From positions 1 through 64,000 of the forward strand of contig NZ_JACHJL010000015.1 in assembly GCF_014203645.1 (NCBI RefSeq): a stretch of 64,000 bases of DNA. Reading direction: 5' to 3'. This stretch comes from Streptomyces zagrosensis (lineage in GTDB: Bacteria; Actinomycetota; Actinomycetes; Streptomycetales; Streptomycetaceae). This document shows positions 57,639 through 64,000 of this stretch, piece after piece. The notes beneath the pieces were generated by a model. The model made no database searches and was not told the DNA's origin. It was given only the letters and a program-made list of their open reading frames with translations. The position numbers and the translations under genes are program-made. The stretch's first letter is position 1. Every line of letters starts with the position of its first letter.

Positions 57639-59584
57639 GACGCAACCGAAGCATGCGGCACGGGCTGGGCACGCGGCTCACACGGCGCACGCTGGGTGCT
57701 CGGCGCGCGCCTTGGTCCGCCGGCACCACCGTCACCACACACGCCGGCGCGGGCACTGGCGCTCCGCGCGTCGATGGTCCCAAGGGCGCGCGGTCCGGTG
57801 ACGAACGCCCCCGGGGCAGCCGGGTGTTCACCACGGTCACCGCCGTCACCGCCGCCGTACTGGCGCTCTCCCTCGTGGCGGGGTGCTCCAGCTCCGGTGC
57901 GGACGGGGACGACGGCGGAGGAGGCGGTGACGGTGGCGGGCGCCGAGCGCCGGGGACGCTGCGGGTGCTGGCCAGCAGCGAACTGTCCGACCTGTGGTAC
58001 GTGCTCAAGGACGCCGAGAAGGCCACCGGCGTAAAGATCGAACCCACCTGGACCGGCACCCTGGACGGCGCGCAGATGGTGGCGTCGGGCAAGGCCGATG
58101 GGAAGTACGACGCCGTATGGCTGGCGTCCAACGACTATCTGCGGCTACTCATCGGAGACGGCAAGAAGATCAGGACGGAAACTCCGATCGTGTCGTCCCC
58201 GGTGTCCATCGGTGTGCGCTCCGCCGCCGTCAAGCGGCTCGGCTGGAATCCGCAGCAGGTCACCTGGTCGCAGGTGCACCAGGCGGTCACCGCCGGCAAG
58301 CTCACCTACGGCATGACCGACCCGGTCCGCTCCAACTCCGGCTACTCCGCGCTGATCGCCCTCACCTCGGCCCTGTCGAAAGCGCAGTCCGCACTGACGG
58401 ACGCCGATGTCAAGGCCGCCTCTCCCAAGCTGCGGGAGTTCTTCACCGGGCAGCGGCTGACGTCCGGCTCATCGGGCTGGCTGGCGGAGGCGTTCGCCCG
58501 CAGGGCCACCCAGCAGCCACCGGTGGACGCGCTGATCAACTACGAGTCCGTACTGCTCTCACTCAAGCGCGGCAAGCTGCTCAGCCAGGACCCGAAGGAC
58601 GGCGGGTCCACTGACAAGAGCCAGGGGGACACGGGCCAGGAGGACACGGGCCAAGAAGGGGGCGGGGCGCAGGGACAGGATGGCGCGGGCACTGCCGTGG
58701 ACGGCATCCCGGACCTGACCATCATCCGGCCGACCGATGGCGTGGTCACCGCGGACTATCCGCTGAGCCTGCTGTCATCGGCGAACCGCGATGCCCGGGA
58801 CTCCTTCGCCTCGCTCACCCGGCATCTGCGAACCCCGGGCGCCCAGCAGGCCCTGACCAAGGAGACCTTCCGGCGCCCCGTCGTCGCCTCCGTACCACCC
58901 GCGCCCGGCATCTCCCGCGAGCCGCGTCGCGAACTGCCCTTCCCCGGCACCCGCGCGGTCGCCGATCGGCTGCTCGACGCGTACGAGAACGAGCTGCGCC
59001 GCCCCTCGCGCACGGTGTACGTCCTCGACACCTCCGGCTCGATGGACGAGGCGCGGCTGGGGCGGTTGAAGGCGGCGCTGCGGCGGCTGACCGGCTCCGA
59101 CGACTCCGCGACGGGCCAGCGGTTCCGCGACCGTGAGGAGGTGACGTTGATGCCGTTCGCCGACCAGGTCAAGGAGGTCAACACGCATACCGTCCCCGAC
59201 GAGCACCCCGCGGACGCCCTGGACCGCATCCGCACGGACGTGGACGGGCTCGCCTCCGGCGGCGGGACCGCGATCTACAGCAGCCTCCAGGAGGCGTACC
59301 GGCATCTGGGACGGCGCGCGTCGAAGACCGGGGACGACCGGTTCACCTCGATCGTGCTGATGACGGACGGGGAGAACACCGCGGGTGCCAAGGCGGCCGA
59401 CTTCAACGCCTTTTACGCCGGTCTGTCCTCGGAGCAGCGCACCATTCCCGTCTTCCCGATCCTCTTCGGCGACTCGGACCGCGCGGAGCTCGACCACATC
59501 GCCGACCTGACGGGCGGTCAGCTTTTCGACGCGGTGAAGGGTTCGCTGGACGGGGCGTTTGAGGAGATCCGTGGCTACCAGTAA
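57635..59584 (+). CDS. Substrate-binding/VWA-domain fusion lipoprotein
   Basis: 649 residues. After a long basic head a signal with lipobox LALSLVAGCSSSG (Cys near 84) begins the mature protein. Residues ~105-410 form a solute-binding-like domain: LRVLASSELSDLWYVLKDAE, GKYDAVWLASNDYLRLL, MTDPVRSNSGYSALIALTSA. Residues ~460-649 are a von Willebrand A domain with MIDAS VYVLDTSGSMDEARL, then SGGGTAIYSSLQEAY and IVLMTDGENTAG. The domain combination suggests ligand-dependent adhesion or signalling at the cell surface. A Gln/Gly/Asp linker (DTGQEDTGQEGGGAQGQDG) breaks the SBP domain. Overlaps telA by 4 bp. Confidence 0.87.
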   Translation: MRRNRSMRHGLGTRLTRRTLGARRAPWSAGTTVTTHAGAGTGAPRVDGPKGARSGDERPRGSRVFTTVTAVTAAVLALSLVAGCSSSGADGDDGGGGGDGGGRRAPGTLRVLASSELSDLWYVLKDAEKATGVKIEPTWTGTLDGAQMVASGKADGKYDAVWLASNDYLRLLIGDGKKIRTETPIVSSPVSIGVRSAAVKRLGWNPQQVTWSQVHQAVTAGKLTYGMTDPVRSNSGYSALIALTSALSKAQSALTDADVKAASPKLREFFTGQRLTSGSSGWLAEAFARRATQQPPVDALINYESVLLSLKRGKLLSQDPKDGGSTDKSQGDTGQEDTGQEGGGAQGQDGAGTAVDGIPDLTIIRPTDGVVTADYPLSLLSSANRDARDSFASLTRHLRTPGAQQALTKETFRRPVVASVPPAPGISREPRRELPFPGTRAVADRLLDAYENELRRPSRTVYVLDTSGSMDEARLGRLKAALRRLTGSDDSATGQRFRDREEVTLMPFADQVKEVNTHTVPDEHPADALDRIRTDVDGLASGGGTAIYSSLQEAYRHLGRRASKTGDDRFTSIVLMTDGENTAGAKAADFNAFYAGLSSEQRTIPVFPILFGDSDRAELDHIADLTGGQLFDAVKGSLDGAFEEIRGYQ

Positions 59585-60524
59585 GCGAGGCGACGGGAGC
59601 GGGGTGCTGCGGTACCTGGAATCCCGCAAGAACCTGACCGGCTGCGCGCTCGGACTGCTGGGGCTCGGCCTGTACGCGGTGGGCGTCGCGGGCGCGTACT
59701 GGCCCGTGGTCATCGTCGGCCTGTACGGGGCGGGGGCGCTACTCGCCCCGCCCGAACGCCCGCACTCGCCGGACTTCCCGGCGCCAGGCGAGCAGGTGGA
59801 GGCACTGCGCGCGGACCTGGTGACGCTGGACGACTACCTGGCCGGCGTACGGTCCCGGGACCGGCTGCCCGACGAGGCGGAACGGCTCCTGGACGAGTTG
59901 GCGGAGCTGCTGTCCGCGCTGCTCGACCCGGAACGGGGCGGCGCGGAAGCGCTCGCGGCGGACGGCGAGGCATTGCACCGGCTGACCCGGATTATCCGCC
60001 AGGACGCCCCGCAGAGCGTGGACGCGTACCTACGAACGCGCTGGTGGTCCCGGCTGACCCCGGGCGCATCGCCGCCCGACGACCATCTGCGGCGCCAGTT
60101 GGGGCTGCTGGTGGAGGAGGGGGCGCAGTTGGCTGCGGAACTGCGTGACGCGGAGGCATGGCGCCAGCAGGCCCTGACCCAGTATTACGAGGACCGCGCG
60201 ACCCCGGATGGACGGGACGGCGTAGGCGAGCGGGGTGTGCCGGCGGGCGGCACGGGGGCTGTGTCGGGGGGCGCGGGGCCGCTTTTGGGGGGCGCGGGGC
60301 CGCTGTTGGATGGCGGGAGGCCGCTGTCGGGCGGGCCGGGGGCTCTGTCGGGAGGCGCGGGGCCGCTGCGGGGTGAGCCGGGGCACCTCTTGGAGGGGCC
60401 GGGTCGGCTTGCGCGGGACCCGAGGCGAGCTACGGAACGGCCGGGCGACCAGGCCGAAGGGCACGCCACGCGCCCGGGGCTCCCCGGTGCCGGGCTCGAA
60501 CCGCCGGAGGGCGGGACGGCGTAG
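59571..60524 (+). CDS. Membrane protein of unknown function, TelA operon gene 4
   Basis: 317 residues from GTG with GAGGAG upstream, overlapping the VWA gene by 14 bp. Two hydrophobic segments (CALGLLGLGLYAVGVAGAYW, PVVIVGLYGAGALL) are followed by a helical domain rich in Leu/Glu/Arg (about 75-215: RSRDRLPDEAERLLDELAEL, HRLTRIIRQDAPQSVDAYLR). The C-terminal ~100 residues are Gly/Pro-rich, with GGAGPLLGGAGPLL-type repeats. The stop codon is followed directly by 13-bp tandem repeats. Likely works with TelA and the VWA lipoprotein. Confidence 0.75.
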   Translation: MATSKRGDGSGVLRYLESRKNLTGCALGLLGLGLYAVGVAGAYWPVVIVGLYGAGALLAPPERPHSPDFPAPGEQVEALRADLVTLDDYLAGVRSRDRLPDEAERLLDELAELLSALLDPERGGAEALAADGEALHRLTRIIRQDAPQSVDAYLRTRWWSRLTPGASPPDDHLRRQLGLLVEEGAQLAAELRDAEAWRQQALTQYYEDRATPDGRDGVGERGVPAGGTGAVSGGAGPLLGGAGPLLDGGRPLSGGPGALSGGAGPLRGEPGHLLEGPGRLARDPRRATERPGDQAEGHATRPGLPGAGLEPPEGGTA

Positions 60525-60563
60525 CGGGGTGACGGAGCGGGGTGACGGAGCGGGGTTGCGGAG
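60525..60563. repeat. 13-bp tandem repeat directly after the stop of the TelA operon
   Basis: CGGGGTGACGGAG at 60525 and 60538, CGGGGTTGCGGAG at 60551, then a partial copy. The first unit follows the TAG without a gap. Confidence 0.85.
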
Positions 60564-60616
60564 CGGGGTGATGGCCGGGGGCTTGTTGCTGGGGCGGGGC
60601 TGCAAGTCCGTGGGGG

Positions 60617-60807
60617 GGGGCGGAGCTTCGAGGGTCTGTGGTGGGGCGGAGCTTCGAGGATCTGTGGTGGGGCAGAGCTTCCAGCGTCCGCGGCGGTGCG
60701 GGGCTTCTAGGGTCTGGGGGGCGCGGGACTTCGTGGTGGGGCGGGACTTCCAGCGTCCGCGGCGGTGCGGGGCTTCAAGAGTCCGTGACGGTGCGGGACT
60801 TCGTGGT
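60617..60807. repeat. 26-bp degenerate tandem array before pckG terminator
   Basis: Six full 26-bp units (starts 60617, 60643, 60669, 60695, 60738, 60764), of the type GGGGCGGAGCTTCGAGGGTC plus TGTGGT, and two truncated 17/18-bp units (60721, 60790). The last unit ends exactly where the terminator hairpin begins. No unique spacers, so not CRISPR. Confidence 0.85.
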
Positions 60808-60837
60808 GGGGCGCCCTCCTGCCCGTGAGGGCGCCCC
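60808..60837. terminator. Bidirectional terminator between TelA operon and pckG
   Basis: 11-bp perfect stem GGGGCGCCCTC / GAGGGCGCCCC, loop CTGCCCGT, followed by TTCT. Confidence 0.9.
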
Positions 60838-60845
60838 TTCTCGCA

Positions 60846-62693
60846 TCAGCCGAGCCGCTCCACCAGGGCTCGGTACTCGTCCCACAGCTCCTTCGGCGTG
60901 TGGTCCCCGAAGGTGTTCAGGTGCTCGGGCACCAGAGCCGCCTCCTGTCGCCAGACCTCCGGGTCAACGGTGAGCAGGAAGTCCAGCTCGGCATCGGTGA
61001 GGTCGAGCCCTTCCGTGTCCAGCGCCTCCTTCGTCGGCAGCACGCCGATGGGGCTCTCGACGCCCTCCGCCTTGCCGTCGAGCCGCTCCACGATCCACTT
61101 CAGGACCCGGCTGTTCTCGCCGAAGCCCGGCCACACGAACTGGCCCGCGTCGTTCTTGCGGAACCAGTTGACGTAGTAGATCTTCGGCAGCTTGGCCTGG
61201 TCGGCGTTTTTGCCGACCTTGATCCAGTGCCCCATGTAGTCGCCCATGTTGTAGCCGCAGAACGGCAGCATGGCGAACGGGTCGCGGCGCAGCTCGCCGA
61301 CCTTGCCCTCGGCCGCAGCGGTCTTCTCGGAGGCAACGTTGGCGCCGAGGAAGACGCCGTGCTGCCAGGTGAAGGACTCGGTGACCAGGGGGACCGCGCT
61401 GGCGCGGCGACCGCCGAAGAGGATGGCCGAGATCGGCACGCCCTTGGGGTCCTCCCACTCGGGCGCGATGATCGGGCACTGCCCGGCCGGCACGGTGAAC
61501 CGGGCGTTGGGGTGCGCGGCCGGGGACCCGGACTGGGGAGTCCAGTCGTTGCCCTTCCAGTCGGTGAGGTGCGCGGGCTTCTCCTCGGTCATGCCCTCCC
61601 ACCACACGTCGCCGTCGTCGGTCAGCGCCACGTTGGTGAAGACCGAGTTGCCCCACAGGGTCTTCATGGCGTTGGCGTTGGTGTGCTCGCCGGTGCCCGG
61701 TGCGACGCCGAAGAACCCCGCCTCCGGGTTGATCGCGTACAGCCGACCATCCTCACCGAAGCGCATCCAGGCGATGTCGTCGCCGATGGTCTCTACGGTC
61801 CAGCCGGAGACGGTGGGCTCCAGCATGGCGAGGTTGGTCTTGCCGCAGGCGGAGGGGAACGCGGCGGCCACGTACTTCGCCTCGCCCTGCGGCGGGGTGA
61901 GCTTGAGGATGAGCATGTGCTCGGCGAGCCAGCCCTCGTCGCGTGCCATGACGGAGGCGATGCGCAGCGCGTAGCACTTCTTGCCGAGCAGCGCGTTGCC
62001 GCCGTAGCCGGAGCCGTACGACCAAATCTCGCGTGTCTCGGGGAAGTGCGAGATGTACTTCGTGGAGTTGCACGGCCACGGCACATCGGCCTGCCCCGGC
62101 TCCAGCGGCGCGCCCAGGGTGTGCACGGCCTTGACGAAGAACCCGTCCTCGCCGAGTTCGTCCAGCACTCGCTGGCCCATCCGCGTCATGGTGCGCATCG
62201 AGGCGGCGACGTACGCCGAGTCGGTGATCTCCACGCCGATGGCGGACAGCGGTGAGCCGACCGGGCCCATGCAGAACGGGACCACGTACATGGTGCGCCC
62301 GCGCATCGCGCCCCGGAAGATGCCCTGGTCCCCGGTGAAGAGGTCGCGCATCTCGTCCGGGTGCTTCCAGTGGTTCGTCGGCCCCGCGTCCTCCTCCTTC
62401 GCGGAGCAGATGAAGGTGCGGTCCTCGACACGGGCGACGTCGCTCGGGTCGGAAGCCGCGTAGTACGAGTTGGGGCGCTTGATCGGGTCGAGCCGTTTGA
62501 AGGTGCCCTTGGCGACGAGCTCTTCAGCCAGTCGCTCGTACTCCGCCTCCGAACCGTCGCACCACACGATCGCGGCGGGCTCGGTGAGGTCGGCGATCTC
62601 CTTGACCCAGGAGACCAATTCCTGATGGTTTGTGGGGGTGGTGTTCTGAGCCACGGGGCTGTTGGCCCCGGAGGATTCAGCGCTGCGCGCCAC
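60846..62693 (-). CDS. pckG: Phosphoenolpyruvate carboxykinase (GTP)
   Basis: 615 residues from GTG with GGAGCG upstream. GTP-type PEPCK motifs: SYGSGYGGNALLGKKCYALR, P-loop FPSACGKTNLAML with the reactive Cys283, ETIGDDIAWMRFGEDGRLYA, NWFRKNDAGQFVWPGFGENS. Converts oxaloacetate + GTP to PEP + CO2 + GDP, the entry to gluconeogenesis. Full family length. It is divergent from the hemolysin III-like gene, with an AT-richer 260-bp intergenic region likely to carry its promoter. Confidence 0.98.
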   Translation of the reverse strand: MARSAESSGANSPVAQNTTPTNHQELVSWVKEIADLTEPAAIVWCDGSEAEYERLAEELVAKGTFKRLDPIKRPNSYYAASDPSDVARVEDRTFICSAKEEDAGPTNHWKHPDEMRDLFTGDQGIFRGAMRGRTMYVVPFCMGPVGSPLSAIGVEITDSAYVAASMRTMTRMGQRVLDELGEDGFFVKAVHTLGAPLEPGQADVPWPCNSTKYISHFPETREIWSYGSGYGGNALLGKKCYALRIASVMARDEGWLAEHMLILKLTPPQGEAKYVAAAFPSACGKTNLAMLEPTVSGWTVETIGDDIAWMRFGEDGRLYAINPEAGFFGVAPGTGEHTNANAMKTLWGNSVFTNVALTDDGDVWWEGMTEEKPAHLTDWKGNDWTPQSGSPAAHPNARFTVPAGQCPIIAPEWEDPKGVPISAILFGGRRASAVPLVTESFTWQHGVFLGANVASEKTAAAEGKVGELRRDPFAMLPFCGYNMGDYMGHWIKVGKNADQAKLPKIYYVNWFRKNDAGQFVWPGFGENSRVLKWIVERLDGKAEGVESPIGVLPTKEALDTEGLDLTDAELDFLLTVDPEVWRQEAALVPEHLNTFGDHTPKELWDEYRALVERLG

Positions 62694-62954
62694 GATCGCT
62701 CCGTTCCGCCGAAACCCGACTGCTTCGGCGTAAAATTGAGGGTTTTAAGCGGACGCAGATGTGCACATCCGCATATCCGGTGATGGAGACAGCTACCCCT
62801 TGGGGGCTGCGACCCGAATGCTCAGCTCATCCGGTGCCGACCGCGCTCATTTGATCATCCGACCCGTTGGAGGATCTGTCCAGAGGGCGCCCCCGTGACC
62901 ATCACCACTCGACATCGCGCCGTGACTTACGGTGGCGTAGGTAGCATTACGGGC
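62694..62954. promoter_or_regulatory. Divergent promoter region between pckG and hemolysin III gene
   Basis: Contains an AT-richer stretch (TAAAATTGAGGGTTTTAAGC near 62732-62752) and the imperfect palindrome ATGTGCACAT at 62759-62768. These are plausible promoter or operator elements; specific factors cannot be named from sequence alone. Confidence 0.4.
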
Positions 62955-63653
62955 ATGACTGCCGCCGCGCCCGACTCTGTCGATACCGCCAGCGAGCGGA
63001 AGACGACGGTCCCGCCCCCTATGAAGCCGCGACTACGCGGCTGGCTGCACGCCGGAATGTTCCCCGCGGTGCTCGTTTCCGGTGTCATGCTGAGCGCCTT
63101 GGCCGACAGCAGCCGAGGCCGGATAGCGTGTGCGATCTACACGCTGACGGCCTGTCTGCTATTCGGGGTGAGCGCGCTCTACCACCGCGGCAACTGGGGC
63201 CCACGCGCCGAGGGCGTACTGCGCCGCCTCGACCATGCCAACATCTTCCTGATCATCGCCGGCACATACACCCCGCTGACCCTGCTGCTCATCGACGGCA
63301 GCCGACAGCAGTACCTGCTGTGGGGCATCTGGGCGGCGGCACTCGCCGGCATAGCGTTCCGGGTCTTTTGGGTCGGCGCCCCGCGCTGGCTCTACACCCC
63401 CTGCTACATCGCCATGGGCTGGGCCGCGGTCTTCTTCCTGCCCGACTTCCTGCGCGCCGGCGGCATCTCCGTCCTGGTCTGCGTCATCGTCGGCGGCCTC
63501 CTCTACAGCGCGGGCGGCGTGATTTACGGAATCAAGCGCCCCAACCCTTCTCCGCGCTGGTTCGGCTTCCACGAGGTCTTCCACTCCCTCACCCTCGCGG
63601 CCTTCATCGTGCACTACGTCGGCATCTCACTCGTCGCCTACCGGCACGGATAG
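62955..63653 (+). CDS. Hemolysin III / PAQR-family membrane protein
   Basis: 232 residues from ATG at 62955 (open upstream to 62895). Seven membrane segments; conserved residues in FGVSALYHRGNW (Ser/His), DHANIFLIIAGTYTP (Asp, His) and FHEVFHSLTLAAFIVHYVG (two His) form the PAQR metal-site pattern. Bacterial members are annotated hemolysin III, but most affect membrane lipid homeostasis; the exact role here is unknown. Stands alone. Confidence 0.9.
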   Translation: MTAAAPDSVDTASERKTTVPPPMKPRLRGWLHAGMFPAVLVSGVMLSALADSSRGRIACAIYTLTACLLFGVSALYHRGNWGPRAEGVLRRLDHANIFLIIAGTYTPLTLLLIDGSRQQYLLWGIWAAALAGIAFRVFWVGAPRWLYTPCYIAMGWAAVFFLPDFLRAGGISVLVCVIVGGLLYSAGGVIYGIKRPNPSPRWFGFHEVFHSLTLAAFIVHYVGISLVAYRHG

Positions 63654-64000
63654 CCGGCCCCCGCCCCTACCCCTCCGCCTGATCCCCGCCTTGCCCACCC
63701 TGCGCCAGGTCAACTACCAGCCCAGCTACCAGTCCAACGGCCGCGACCTTCTGGTCGCGGCCGTTTCGGCTTGTGCGGGGCGGTGCGATGCGGGGCGGTG
63801 CGGGGCGATGCAGTGCGGTGCGATGCGGGGCGGGGTGCTTGTGCGGAGGTGCGGTTTCGCGCGCGTTCCGTGCAAGTTGCGGAGGTCCGTGCGGCGGCGG
63901 AGCACCAGGTACGCACGACGACGCCCTCGTACGACCCCCGGCACAACCGCGTACGACCTGCGCACGTGACGCGCGTACGCGCCACTCCTCCGAAAGCCTC
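63654..64000. other. 3' intergenic region with terminator and G-rich repeats
   Basis: After the hemolysin III gene comes a terminator at 63736-63765, then a stretch of GCGGGGCGGT/GCGATGCGGG repeats (about 63775-63840). The end of the window shows no supported gene. Confidence 0.55.
63736..63765. terminator. Terminator after hemolysin III gene
   Basis: 13-bp perfect stem AACGGCCGCGACC / GGTCGCGGCCGTT with TTCT loop, followed by T. Confidence 0.9.

Noticed and set aside
60525..60807. CRISPR-like repeat arrays
   Set aside because: Units are contiguous or degenerate with no unique spacers of constant length, and there are no cas genes in the window.

Overview
The window is a piece of a Streptomyces chromosome. 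The base composition is very GC-rich, many genes start with GTG, and the families are typical of the genus: OxyR/AhpCD, a PIN-PhoH ATPase, a short-chain-type isoprenyl transferase, DUF192, a Flp/Tad pilus cluster, XRE/DUF397 pairs, a DasR-type operator on a chitinase gene and GTP-dependent PEP carboxykinase. No rRNA, tRNA, CRISPR array, integrase or complete insertion sequence was seen.

Layout. 1-8.7 kb: a Uma2-type nuclease gene, then oxyR and ahpCD. These are normally adjacent and divergent, but here they are separated by about 5.7 kb holding IS110 and IS701 remnants, an MFS exporter, a LysR regulator and a secreted-protein pair ending in an I36 peptidase inhibitor. 8.7-20 kb: ordinary core genes (AI-2E-type permease, lysozyme-like wall hydrolase, PhoH, isoprenyl transferase, aldo/keto reductase, prepilin peptidase, DUF192 protein) and a TetR/saccharopine-dehydrogenase-like divergent pair. 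20-30.2 kb: a leftward Flp/Tad pilus locus (zinc-ribbon protein, CpaB, CpaE fused to a TadE-like domain, TadE, TadA, TadB, TadC, pilin, TadG, then a lipoprotein and an OmpA-domain protein). The prepilin peptidase at 16 kb is the likely processing enzyme. 30.5-37.3 kb: GH18 chitinase with a dre-like operator, a dienelactone-hydrolase-like protein, a DarT/DarG toxin-antitoxin pair and an Nramp-related transporter. 37.4-45.2 kb: XRE regulator with three tandem DUF397 genes, two paralogous secreted serine proteases, a secreted zinc carboxypeptidase and a pentapeptide-repeat membrane protein. 45.4-53.7 kb: a GntP permease and a divergent catabolic locus (RidA, IclR, PfkB kinase // PLP amino-acid deaminase/aldolase, N-acyl-D-amino-acid deacylase), which together look like a D-amino-acid/N-acyl-D-amino-acid utilisation system. 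53.8-64 kb: aminotransferase, a four-gene operon combining two substrate-binding-like proteins with TelA and a VWA domain, PEP carboxykinase, and a hemolysin III/PAQR protein.

Two structural themes run through the window. First, accessory genes sit between directly repeated copies of local sequence: a 40-bp imperfect repeat around the oxyR/ahpC island, a ~133-bp repeat containing the last codons of the Nramp gene around darTG, and a 189-bp repeat containing a terminator around the pentapeptide gene. Second, several genes carry short tandem repeats (9-17 bp units) that start at or span the stop codon: ahpD, the zinc-ribbon protein, the M14 peptidase, the deaminase and the last gene of the TelA operon. 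Both were found by eye and should be confirmed computationally.
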